A DNA stretch of 64,000 nt from JAQGMV01 sp035626595 (GTDB taxonomy: Bacteria > Pseudomonadota > Gammaproteobacteria > Burkholderiales > SG8-41). Under the pieces are notes generated by a model. It worked only from the letters and a program-made list of their open reading frames with translations. It ran no database searches and was not told the origin of the DNA. Below, one piece after another: positions 1 through 7,634 of the stretch. Location: positions 62,001 through 126,000 of the forward strand of contig DASPNJ010000010.1 in assembly GCA_035626595.1 (NCBI GenBank). The letters are read 5' to 3'. A program made the translations under genes and the position numbers. Each line of letters begins with the position of its first letter. Position 1 is the stretch's first letter.

Positions 1-1
1 C

Positions 2-901
2 CTGCTCGCGTTCAACTATTTCCGGATCGCGCGCTATCCGTGCCCGGTATCCCACACGACGCAGAAGGCGTACGAGCAGTCGCTGAGCGCCTTCAGGAAA
101 GCGTCGCGTTATTTCGATCCGCCGCTCGAGATCGTCGAGATTCCGTGCGAAGGGCGCACGCTCATCGGCTATCTCCAGGTTCCGCGCGGCATCGAGAAGC
201 CGCCGGTCATCATGTCGTGGGGCGGCGTGGACGGGTGGAAAGAAGACCGCACCAAAGCGCATCCGCTGTTCCACGCGGCCGGCTTCGCGGGTTTCGCGAT
301 CGATATGCCCGGCACCGGCGAGCATCCGTTCAAGTACACCGATCCCAAGGCCGACCGCGCGTTCACCGCGTTCATCGATTACCTGCTCACGCGCAAGGAC
401 ATCGACGCGACGCGCCTCGGCGTCTGGGGCGGAAGCTACGGCGCCTACTGGGCGGCGAAGCTCGCGCACACCGAGCACGCGCGGATTCGCGGGGCGGTGT
501 TCCATGGCGGCAACGTGCACCACGGCTTCCAGCCGCAGTGGATGAAGCCCGCGCTCACCGAACGCGCCAAAGCCGCGATCTTCGGCCCGGTCCAGCTCTT
601 CGAGTCCCGCAGCCGGGCGATGGGCGTCGCGAGTCTCGAAGAGTTTCTCGAAGTGGCGCCGAAGCTCTCGCTGCTCACGCAGGGACTGCTCGACGGGCCA
701 TCGGCGCCGCTGCTATGCGTGAACGGCAAGCTCGACGATCAGGCGCCGGTCGACGACTGCTACGTACTCATGGAGCACGGCAATCCGAAGGAAGCGCGCA
801 TCTATCCGAACGGCGGCCACATGGGCCGCGGCGGCGGCACGAACGACGAGGAAATCTGGCAGATGATCGTCGGCTGGCTCAAGAAACGCGTGGCAGGCTA
901 A
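2..901 (+). CDS. Alpha/beta hydrolase, FrsA-like (5' end outside window)
   Basis: The frame is open from the first bases, so the start lies upstream; 299 codons are visible before a TAA stop. An ATG at 212 exists but falls in the middle of the fold, so it is not the start. The protein shows an alpha/beta hydrolase core: oxyanion-side strand 'PPVIMSWGGVDG', nucleophile elbow GGSYG (Ser near visible residue 147), acid region 'KLDDQAPVDD' and a late GGHMG histidine. This resembles the FrsA/DUF1100-type esterases. The substrate is unknown. It heads a co-directional catabolic run with an SDR, a DapA-family lyase and Bug receptors, so a role in breaking an ester or C-C bond of an imported compound is inferred. 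Confidence 0.8.
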   Translation: MLAFNYFRIARYPCPVSHTTQKAYEQSLSAFRKASRYFDPPLEIVEIPCEGRTLIGYLQVPRGIEKPPVIMSWGGVDGWKEDRTKAHPLFHAAGFAGFAIDMPGTGEHPFKYTDPKADRAFTAFIDYLLTRKDIDATRLGVWGGSYGAYWAAKLAHTEHARIRGAVFHGGNVHHGFQPQWMKPALTERAKAAIFGPVQLFESRSRAMGVASLEEFLEVAPKLSLLTQGLLDGPSAPLLCVNGKLDDQAPVDDCYVLMEHGNPKEARIYPNGGHMGRGGGTNDEEIWQMIVGWLKKRVAG

Positions 902-942
902 TCCCCTCTTCCCGCGCGCGGGGAGAGGGTTAGGGTGAGGGG
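902..942. repeat. Palindromic repeat, CCCTCTTCCC/GGGAGAGGG family
   Basis: The gap between the hydrolase and the SDR is almost entirely an imperfect palindrome of C-rich then G-rich blocks around a GCGCGC centre, ending in GGTGAGGGG. Related elements occur near 10804, 12280, 40778, 43310 and 56478. Its GGTGAGGGG tail also lies where the SDR ribosome binding site must be, so the repeat probably supplies it. Confidence 0.75.
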
Positions 943-944
943 AA

Positions 945-1733
945 ATGGATCTACATCTCAGAGGCCGCCGCGCGCTGGTGACCGGCGGCTCGCGCGGCAT
1001 CGGCTACGGCGTGGCGAAAGTGCTGGCGCAGGAAGGCTGCCACCTCCACCTCGCCTCGCGCAGCGGCGAAGCGCTCGCAGCCGCGCGCGACACGCTGCAG
1101 GACGCGTACGGCGTCAATGTCACCACGCATCCCTGCGATCTTTCGAAGAGCGACGCGGTGGTCAAGCTCGCGCGCGAGACGAGCGGCATCGACATCCTCG
1201 TGAACAACGCCGGCGCGATCCCGCAGGGCACGATCGATCTCGACGAGAAGACCTGGAAGGAAGCCTGGGACCTCAAGGTGTTCGGCTTCGTCGCGCTCAC
1301 GCGCGAGCTCTACCGCGAGATGTGCGAGAAAAAGCGCGGCGTGATCGTGAACGTGCTCGGCAACGCGGGCGAGCGCCCCACACCGAACTACATCGCCGGG
1401 AGCATGGCGAACGCGGCGCTCATGACGATGACGCGTGCGATGGGCGCCGAGAGCATCCGGCACAACGTGCGCGTGGTGGGCGTGAGCCCCGGGTACATCG
1501 AGACGGACCGGCAGATCGTGCGCTGGAAAGCGCGCGCCAAAGAGCAGCTCGGGAGCGAGGACCGCTGGCGCGAGCTCACCTCGGTCTATCCGCTCGGCCG
1601 GCTGGGCACGGTGGACGAGGTCGCCAACACGGTGGTATTTCTCGCCTCCGAACGCTCGAGCTATACCAGCGGCACGGTCGTCACGATCGACGCCGGCTTC
1701 AGCCAGCGTCCGGCGCAAATCAAGGAGTGGTGA
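945..1733 (+). CDS. SDR family oxidoreductase with atypical active site
   Basis: A 262-residue Rossmann protein of the short-chain dehydrogenase/reductase family. The cofactor-binding motif TGGSRGIG is near residue 14 and NNAG near residue 88. The catalytic region reads PNYIAGSMANAALM near residue 148: the Tyr is kept, but the residue four positions later is Ser rather than the usual Lys, and the upstream catalytic Ser region reads VLGNAG. This departs from the classical Ser-Tyr-Lys triad and makes ordinary dehydrogenase chemistry uncertain. The C-terminal 'SSYTSGTVVTIDAGF' is typical of the family. It ends two bases before the next gene, so the two are probably co-transcribed. The oxidised or reduced substrate cannot be told from sequence. 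Confidence 0.85.
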   Translation: MDLHLRGRRALVTGGSRGIGYGVAKVLAQEGCHLHLASRSGEALAAARDTLQDAYGVNVTTHPCDLSKSDAVVKLARETSGIDILVNNAGAIPQGTIDLDEKTWKEAWDLKVFGFVALTRELYREMCEKKRGVIVNVLGNAGERPTPNYIAGSMANAALMTMTRAMGAESIRHNVRVVGVSPGYIETDRQIVRWKARAKEQLGSEDRWRELTSVYPLGRLGTVDEVANTVVFLASERSSYTSGTVVTIDAGFSQRPAQIKEW

Positions 1734-1735
1734 AC

Positions 1736-2692
1736 ATGAAGGCTCCGTACGAACCGAAAGGCGTCATTCCGGCGTGCCTGCTGCCGTTTCACCCGGACCT
1801 TTCGATCGACGAAGCGTCGTACCGCAAGCACCTGCGCGACGTCGCCGCGGTGCGCGGCCTCTCGGCGGTCACGGTCAACGCGCACGCGTCCGAAGTCGCC
1901 TCGTGCACGTTCGAAGAGCAGGAGCGCGTGCTCGCGATCACGATGGACGAGATCGGCGCGAAGATTCCGGTCGTGAACGGCATCTACGCCGACGGCAGCC
2001 TCGAAGCGGCGCGCATCGCGAAGATGGCGCAGCGCGGCGGCGCTTCCTGCCTGCTCGTGTTCCCGCCGAATCCGCTCGTGCTCGGCGCGGCTTCGCGTCC
2101 CGAGATGGTGATCGCGCATTTCAAACGAATCGCCGACGCGACCGATCTCCCGCTCATCTGCTTCCAGTATCCGCTCGCGAGCCACCTCGGCTACCCGGTG
2201 GACACGCTGATGAAGCTCGTCGAGGCGGTGCCGTCGATCCGCGCGATCAAGGACTGGTGCAACAATGTCATGCAGCACGAACGCCAGATCCGAGTGCTGC
2301 AAAATCTGCCGCGACCGGTCAACGTGCTCACCACGCACAGCTCGTGGCTCATGAGCTCGCTCGTGCTCGGCTGCAATGGGCTCTTGTCCGGCTCCGGCAG
2401 CGTGATCGCCGATCTCCAGGCGGCGCTGTGGCAGGCGGTGCAGGCGAACGACCTCGCGCGCGCGCAGCAGTTGAACGACCGCATCTACCCCGTCTCGCAG
2501 GCGTTCTACGCCGATCCCTTCGTCGACATGCACAACCGGATGAAGGAAGCGCTCGTCGCGCTCGGGCGCATCCCCTGCGCGGCGGTGCGTCCGCCGCTGG
2601 TCAAGCTCTCCGACGCCGAGATCGAGCGCATCCGCAAGGCGCTCGCCGACGCCAAGATTTCCCCCGAAGGAGCTCTACCCCTAGCAGCGTGA
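1736..2692 (+). CDS. Dihydrodipicolinate synthase/NAL-family protein
   Basis: A 318-residue (beta/alpha)8 protein of the DapA/N-acetylneuraminate lyase superfamily, which makes or breaks C-C bonds through a Schiff base with a 2-oxo acid. The likely Schiff-base Lys is in SIRAIKDWCNN (near residue 173), and the conserved Tyr region is 'LICFQYPLAS' (near 145). The start ATG at 1736 has GGAG upstream (AAGGAGTGGTGAAC) inside the end of the SDR gene. It sits in a catabolic run, not beside lysine genes, so an aldolase, lyase or dehydratase acting on a degradation intermediate is more likely than lysine synthesis. Its TGA stop overlaps the GTG start of the next gene. Confidence 0.85.
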   Translation: MKAPYEPKGVIPACLLPFHPDLSIDEASYRKHLRDVAAVRGLSAVTVNAHASEVASCTFEEQERVLAITMDEIGAKIPVVNGIYADGSLEAARIAKMAQRGGASCLLVFPPNPLVLGAASRPEMVIAHFKRIADATDLPLICFQYPLASHLGYPVDTLMKLVEAVPSIRAIKDWCNNVMQHERQIRVLQNLPRPVNVLTTHSSWLMSSLVLGCNGLLSGSGSVIADLQAALWQAVQANDLARAQQLNDRIYPVSQAFYADPFVDMHNRMKEALVALGRIPCAAVRPPLVKLSDAEIERIRKALADAKISPEGALPLAA

Positions 2693-3570
2693 CCGACACC
2701 CGCGCGCTCGCGGCGCTGTTTGCCGGCGCGGCCGCGATCGCGTCCTCAGCGTTGTGGGTGAAGGTGAGCGAAGCCGGGCCGGTCTCCACCGGCTTCTGGC
2801 GCGTGTTTCTCGCGCTGCCGGTGTTCTGGATCTGGGCCGCGGTGGACGCGAAGCGCGCGCCGCACCGGCTCACGGCCGCCGAGTCGAAGCTGATCGTGCT
2901 CGCGGGGTTCTGCTTCGCGGGCGATCTCGCGGTGTGGCACTGGTCGATCCTGCTCACCACCGTCGCCAACGCCACGCTGTTCGCGAACTGCGCGCCCATA
3001 TTCGTGACGCTCACTGCCTGGCTCGTCCTGCGCGAGCGGCCGGGCGGAAAATTTCTCGCGGGGCTCGCGGCCGCGATCGCGGGCATGTTCCTGCTCCTGC
3101 AGGGCAGCTTCCACGCCGCCGGCAGCGCGCTGCTGGGCGACCTGCTCGCATTGGTGACGGCCGTGTTCTATGCCGGTTACCAGATGGCGGTGAGCCGCGT
3201 GCGCGCCGCGGTGTCCACGGCGCGGCTCATGGCGATCAGCGCCAGCGTCACGGCGATCATCCTGCTGCCGATCGCGCTCGCATCCGGCGAGCGGTTCGTG
3301 CCGGAGACGCCCACCGGATGGGGACTGCTCGTCGGGCTCGCGTTCGTCTCCCAGGTCGCCGGCCAGAGCTTCATCGCGTATGCGCTCGCGCACCTGCCCG
3401 GGACGTTCGCCTCCGTCGCGCTGCTCGTACAGGCAGTGATGGCCGCCGCGCTCGCGTGGGTGCTGCTCGGCGAGCAGCTCGGCGTCCTCGCGATCGCGGG
3501 TGGCGTGCTCGTGCTGATCGGGATCCGCATCGCGCACACGGCGCAGAGGCCCGCGCGCGAGGTCGTTTAG
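2689..3570 (+). CDS. EamA/DMT family membrane transporter
   Basis: A 293-residue polytopic inner-membrane protein of the drug/metabolite transporter family, with about ten hydrophobic segments forming two repeated EamA halves. The GTG start is chosen because it overlaps the preceding TGA (GTGA), placing a hydrophobic segment within the first 20 residues. Family members export amino acids or metabolites, or import them in some cases. The substrate is unknown. Overlap with the DapA-family gene suggests coupled translation and transport of a related metabolite. Confidence 0.85.
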   Translation: MTDTRALAALFAGAAAIASSALWVKVSEAGPVSTGFWRVFLALPVFWIWAAVDAKRAPHRLTAAESKLIVLAGFCFAGDLAVWHWSILLTTVANATLFANCAPIFVTLTAWLVLRERPGGKFLAGLAAAIAGMFLLLQGSFHAAGSALLGDLLALVTAVFYAGYQMAVSRVRAAVSTARLMAISASVTAIILLPIALASGERFVPETPTGWGLLVGLAFVSQVAGQSFIAYALAHLPGTFASVALLVQAVMAAALAWVLLGEQLGVLAIAGGVLVLIGIRIAHTAQRPAREVV

Positions 3571-3585
3571 ACTATCGGACGCTCC

Positions 3586-3699
3586 GAGATTGCTTCGTCG
3601 CCCCGCTCCTCGCAATGACAGCCCCGTGGTGTCGTTGCGAGATAGCCTCCTCGCAGAGTGTCATTGCGAGGCGCGCCCAATGCGCGACGACGCAATCTC
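3586..3699. repeat. Inverted pair of GTCATTGCGAGG... dispersed repeats
   Basis: Two copies of the widespread proteobacterial element beginning GTCATTGCGAG and ending GCAATCTC. One is on the minus strand (3586-3619) and one on the plus strand (3660-3699), about 40 bases apart. Paired head to head they could form a long hairpin between the transporter stop and the next gene, possibly acting as a transcription attenuator. Confidence 0.85.
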
Positions 3700-3722
3700 G
3701 TGGCGCACGAGGAGGAACGAAA

Positions 3723-4703
3723 ATGAACAAGACCGCCGCATTCATCGTCGGATTGCTCGCGCTGGCACCGACCGCCAACGCACAGGTGTCGAACAAGCCC
3801 GGCGGCGTCTATCCGAGCAGACCGATCCGGCTCATCGTGCCCTTCGCACCCGGCGGATCGAACGACATCATGGCGCGTCTGTGGGGCCAGAAGGCCGGCG
3901 AAAGCATGGGCCAGCAGGTGGTCGTCGACAACCGCGCCGGCGCGAGCGGCATCATCGGCACCGATCTCGCGGCGAAAGCGGCGTCTGACGGCTACACGCT
4001 GCTCATGATGAGCCTCACGTTCGCCGTGAATCCGAGCCTGTACCGCAAGCTCCCGTACCACACCGAGAAAGACCTCGCGCCCATCACGCTCATCGCCTCC
4101 GCGCCGCTCATGCTGGTGGTCCATCCCTCGATCCCCGCAAAGTCGCTCAATGAATTCTTCGCTTACGCGCGCGCGAATCCGGGCAAGCTCAACTTCGGCT
4201 CCGGCGGCCAGGGCACCACACCGCACCTCGCGGGCGAGATGCTGAAGATGATGGCGAAGCTCCAGATGACGCACGTGCCGTACAAGGGCGGCGGTCCCGC
4301 GCTGGCGGACCTCGTCGGTGGCCAGATCCAGCTCATGCTGGAAAACATCCCGAGCACGCTGCCGTTCGTCAAATCCGGGAAGCTGCGCGCGCTCGCGCTC
4401 TCCGGGCTCAAGCGCTCGCCGCTCGTGCCCGATCTGCCGACGCTCGACGAAGCAGGCTTGAAGGGTTACGAGATCGTCGGCTGGAATGGCCTTTTCGCGC
4501 CGGCCGGCACCCAGTCGAACATCATCCGGTACCTGCACGAGCAGACGGTGAAGGCGCTCGCGCAGCCCGACGTGAAGGAACGCCTCGCGACGCTCGGCGC
4601 CGAAGGTGTCGGCAATACGCCGGATCAGTTCCGCGCATTCGTGAAGGCGGAGATCACGAAATGGGCGCGCGTGGTGAAGGAAGCGGGTCTCAAAGTCCAG
4701 TAG
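3723..4703 (+). CDS. Bug-family (TctC-like) periplasmic substrate-binding protein 1
   Basis: A 326-residue tripartite tricarboxylate transporter receptor. A signal peptide (MNKTAAFIVGLLALAPTANA) is followed by the family signatures 'YPSRPIRLIVPFAPGGSND' near residue 28, 'VVVDNRAGASGIIG' near 64, 'DGYTLL' near 85 and 'HVPYKGGGPALADL' near 182. The protein binds an organic acid or small polar compound in the periplasm. No TctA or TctB membrane subunits are in the window, which is usual for the expanded Bug families of Betaproteobacteria. The start has GAGGAGGAACGAAA upstream. The TAG stop lies inside a dispersed repeat. Confidence 0.93.
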   Translation: MNKTAAFIVGLLALAPTANAQVSNKPGGVYPSRPIRLIVPFAPGGSNDIMARLWGQKAGESMGQQVVVDNRAGASGIIGTDLAAKAASDGYTLLMMSLTFAVNPSLYRKLPYHTEKDLAPITLIASAPLMLVVHPSIPAKSLNEFFAYARANPGKLNFGSGGQGTTPHLAGEMLKMMAKLQMTHVPYKGGGPALADLVGGQIQLMLENIPSTLPFVKSGKLRALALSGLKRSPLVPDLPTLDEAGLKGYEIVGWNGLFAPAGTQSNIIRYLHEQTVKALAQPDVKERLATLGAEGVGNTPDQFRAFVKAEITKWARVVKEAGLKVQ

Positions 4704-4722
4704 GGTGCGCTAGTAGCGCACC
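4701..4722. repeat. TAGGGTGCGC hairpin supplying a stop codon
   Basis: GGTGCGC (4704-4710) and GCGCACC (4716-4722) pair around a five-base loop. The first three bases of the element, TAG, are the stop codon of the upstream receptor gene. Same family as the elements at 13076, 16156, 22997, 32116 and 41400. Confidence 0.8.
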
Positions 4723-4740
4723 GCCAAAGGGAGAGGAAGA

Positions 4741-5619
4741 ATGCCTTACGCAAATTCCAACGGCGTGCGCCTGTATTACGAAGAAGCCGGCAAGGGCACG
4801 CCGATCGTGTTCGTTCACGAGTTCGCGGACGATCTGTACAGTTGGGAGCCGCAGATCCGGTATTTCACGCGGCGCTACCGCTGCATCGCCTTCAACGCGC
4901 GCGGCTACCCACCGTCCGACGTGCCGGAGCGCGCCTCGCAGTACTCGCAGGCGATCGCGACGGACGATATCGCGAACGTGATGAAGCATCTGAAGATCGC
5001 GAAGGCGCACATCATCGGCTGCTCGATGGGCGGCTATGCGACGGTGCACTTCGGGCTGCGCTACCCGCGCATGGCGCTCTCGCTCACCGCGATCGGCGTG
5101 GGCTACGGCTCCGATCCGGACAAGCGCGAGCAGTTCCTGCGCGACAACGCAGTCATGGTGAAGCGCTTCGAGGAGCTCGGCACGGCGGAGGCGATCAAGC
5201 CGTACCAGGTCGGCCCCTCGCGCATCCAGTTCCAGAACAAGGACCCGCGCGGCTTCGCGCATTTCTGCGCCGAGTTCGCTAAACATTCCGCGCTCGGCTC
5301 CGCCAATACGCTGCGCAGCGTGCAAGGCAAGCGCCCGACGATCCAGAGCCTGGAGAAAGGCCTGCGCAAGATGAACGTGCCGCTGCACGTCGTCTCCGGA
5401 GACGAGGACGACAACTGCCTCGAGCCCGGCATTTTCATGAAGCGCGTATGCCCCGGCGCGTGGCTCACGGTGGTGCCCAACACCGGCCACGCCGTCAATC
5501 TCGAAGAGCCCGACCTCTTCAACCGCATCACGGCCGAGTTCCTGGCGCAGGTCGATGCAGGGCGCTGGCGCCCGCGCGATCCGCGTTCGCTGGGCAAATC
5601 GACGATGGCGCCGAAATAG
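4741..5619 (+). CDS. Alpha/beta hydrolase
   Basis: A 292-residue cytoplasmic alpha/beta hydrolase. HG-type oxyanion region 'PIVFVHEFADD' is near residue 22, nucleophile elbow GCSMGG (Ser near residue 95), acid region 'SGDEDD' near 221 and catalytic His in 'NTGHAVNLEEP' near 250. The arrangement matches the broad family that includes 3-oxoadipate enol-lactonase and C-C hydrolases. AGAGGAAGA before the ATG is a strong ribosome binding site. It lies between two Bug receptor genes, so it probably hydrolyses the imported ligand or an intermediate; the exact substrate is unknown. Confidence 0.88.
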   Translation: MPYANSNGVRLYYEEAGKGTPIVFVHEFADDLYSWEPQIRYFTRRYRCIAFNARGYPPSDVPERASQYSQAIATDDIANVMKHLKIAKAHIIGCSMGGYATVHFGLRYPRMALSLTAIGVGYGSDPDKREQFLRDNAVMVKRFEELGTAEAIKPYQVGPSRIQFQNKDPRGFAHFCAEFAKHSALGSANTLRSVQGKRPTIQSLEKGLRKMNVPLHVVSGDEDDNCLEPGIFMKRVCPGAWLTVVPNTGHAVNLEEPDLFNRITAEFLAQVDAGRWRPRDPRSLGKSTMAPK

Positions 5620-5660
5620 TTTTTAATGGCCCTCCCTATCGGCCGGAACGGGGAGGCGCC

Positions 5661-6644
5661 ATGCACGCTGCTGTCGTTTGCCGAATCCTTGGGTGCGCGG
5701 CGCTCGCCGCATCCGCAGTCTGCGGGGCACAGACCGCGACGGACAAATCGTATCCCTCGCGCCCGATCCGGCTGCTGATTCCGTTTCCGCCCGGCGGCGG
5801 CGCCGACATCTCGGGCCGCATCATCGGCCGGGCGCTGGGCGAGCGCATGGGCGTGCAGTTCGTCGCCGATAACCGGCCGGGCGCGAGCACGATGATCGCA
5901 ACCGATATCGTCGCGAAGGCGACGCCCGACGGCTACACGCTGCTCATGGCGACCGGCACGCACACGATCAACCCGAGCATGTTCGTGAAGCGCGCGTTCG
6001 ACGAGGTGCGCGACTTCACACCGATCGTCGTCGTGTCCAATTCGCCGAACCTGCTCGCCGTAAACCCCAAGGCGCCGGTGAAGTCCGTCAGCGAGCTGGT
6101 GGCCTACGCCAGAGCCAATCCGGGGAAGCTCCAGTACGGCACCGGCGGGCATGCCACGCACCAGCACATGGCGCTCGAAATGTTTCGGAGCATCGCGGGC
6201 ATCGACATCGCCCATGTGCCGTACAAGGGCGGCGTGCCCGCGATCAACGACACGATGGGCGGGCAGATCATGATGGTCTCCACTTCGGTGCCGGCGCTCG
6301 CGCCGTACGTGAAGGCGGGACGGCTGCGCGGGATCGCCGTGACGAGCGTCAAACGGTCTTCCAACATGCCGGAAGTGCCGACGATCGCCGAGCAGGGCTT
6401 TCCCGGGTTCGACGTGAACTACTGGCTGGGTTTGATGGGGCCGGCGAAGCTCTCCGCGGCAATCGTGCGCCGCATCAACGCGGAAACCAACACCGCGCTG
6501 AAGCTCACGGAAGTGCGCGATCAGTTCATATTCAACGGCGCCGAGCCCGGCGGCGGCACACCGGAGGCGTTCATGGCGATCGTGAAGCGGGAGATCGGCG
6601 AATGGGCCGACGTCGTGAAGAAGACCGGGCTCAAGCCGCAATGA
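5661..6644 (+). CDS. Bug-family periplasmic substrate-binding protein 2
   Basis: A 327-residue receptor with an N-terminal signal peptide ending near 'AASAVCGAQT', then 'YPSRPIRLLIPFPPGGGAD', 'VADNRPGASTMIATD', 'DGYTLLMATGTH' and 'IAHVPYKGGVPAIND'. These are the TctC family landmarks in order. GGGAGG precedes the ATG. Its ligand region differs from receptors 1 and 3, so the three adjacent receptors probably recognise different ligands. The third receptor follows 11 bases later. Confidence 0.93.
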   Translation: MHAAVVCRILGCAALAASAVCGAQTATDKSYPSRPIRLLIPFPPGGGADISGRIIGRALGERMGVQFVADNRPGASTMIATDIVAKATPDGYTLLMATGTHTINPSMFVKRAFDEVRDFTPIVVVSNSPNLLAVNPKAPVKSVSELVAYARANPGKLQYGTGGHATHQHMALEMFRSIAGIDIAHVPYKGGVPAINDTMGGQIMMVSTSVPALAPYVKAGRLRGIAVTSVKRSSNMPEVPTIAEQGFPGFDVNYWLGLMGPAKLSAAIVRRINAETNTALKLTEVRDQFIFNGAEPGGGTPEAFMAIVKREIGEWADVVKKTGLKPQ

Positions 6645-6655
6645 AAGGAGCGCTC

Positions 6656-7627
6656 ATGAACTCGTGCAGGTTGGCTGCGTTGAGCATTGCCGCCGCACTG
6701 CTCGCGCCGGTCGCATCGGCCGCGCAGGCCTATCCGACGAAGCCGATCCGGCTGATCGTGCCCTGGCCGCCGGCAGGACCTTCGGACATCCTCGCGCGCG
6801 CGCTTTCGGTGAAGCTCGCGGAGCCGCTCAAGCAGCCGATCGTCATCGACAACCGCGCCGGCGCGAGCGGCATCATCGGCGCGGAGATCGCGTCCAAGGC
6901 GCCGGCCGACGGCTACACGATGCTGGTCGACAACGTGACCGGCCACGCGATCAATCCGTCGGTGTATCGCAAGCTCCCCTATCACCCGCTGCGCGACTTC
7001 ACGCCGGTCGCGCTCATGGCTTCGGTGAACAACGTGCTGGTCGTGCACCCTTCCACGCCGGCCGCGTCCATCAAGGACATCATCGCGGCCGCGAAAGCGA
7101 AGCCGGGGCTTGCCTACGCTTCCTTCGGTGCGGGCACCACGGCGCACCTCGCGGCGGAGCTCTTCAAGGGCCGCGCGGGCATCGACCTCGTCCACGTGCC
7201 GTACAAGGGCGGCGCGCCGGCGCTCGCCGACCTGATGGGTGGCCGCGTCTACATGATGTTCGCCACCATGCCGTCCGCGGCCGAGCACGTTAAGGCCGGC
7301 AAGTTGAAGGCGATCGCGACGACAGGTGCCAAGCGCTCGGTCGTGACGCCGGAGGTGCCGACCGCAATCGAGAGCGGCCTGCCGGGTTTCGAAGCGACCA
7401 ACTGGTATGGCGCGCTTTTCCCGACCAAATCGCCGGCGTCTACGATCGAGCGCATGAACCGCGAGATCAATGCGGTCATGAACGACCCGCCGACCCGACA
7501 GCGGCTCGTGCAGGTGGGCTTCGAGGTCGCCACCGGCACGCCGGGCGAGTTCGCGCAGATCCTCAACGCCGAGACGGCAAAGTGGGCGAAGGTGGTGAAG
7601 CAGGCCGGCATCCAGCTCGACTTCTAG
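6656..7627 (+). CDS. Bug-family periplasmic substrate-binding protein 3
   Basis: A 323-residue receptor. ATG 6656 is preferred over 6641 because AAAGGAG lies just before it and the signal peptide (MNSCRLAALSIAAALLAPVASAA) then begins correctly. Family landmarks: 'YPTKPIRLIVPWPPAGPSD', 'VIDNRAGASGIIGAE', 'DGYTMLVDNVTG' and 'VHVPYKGGAPALADL'. It is followed after seven bases by the cyclic-amidohydrolase gene, suggesting that the imported compound, or a product, is a cyclic amide or related substrate. Confidence 0.93.
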   Translation: MNSCRLAALSIAAALLAPVASAAQAYPTKPIRLIVPWPPAGPSDILARALSVKLAEPLKQPIVIDNRAGASGIIGAEIASKAPADGYTMLVDNVTGHAINPSVYRKLPYHPLRDFTPVALMASVNNVLVVHPSTPAASIKDIIAAAKAKPGLAYASFGAGTTAHLAAELFKGRAGIDLVHVPYKGGAPALADLMGGRVYMMFATMPSAAEHVKAGKLKAIATTGAKRSVVTPEVPTAIESGLPGFEATNWYGALFPTKSPASTIERMNREINAVMNDPPTRQRLVQVGFEVATGTPGEFAQILNAETAKWAKVVKQAGIQLDF

Positions 7628-7634
7628 GCGACGC

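Noticed and set aside
2..211. Frameshift or pseudogene at the left edge
   Set aside because: The frame of the hydrolase is open and protein-like up to the first base, so it is simply cut by the window.
935..1735. In-frame extension upstream of the DapA-family protein
   Set aside because: It overlaps the whole SDR gene in another frame; the homologous part begins at ATG 1736.
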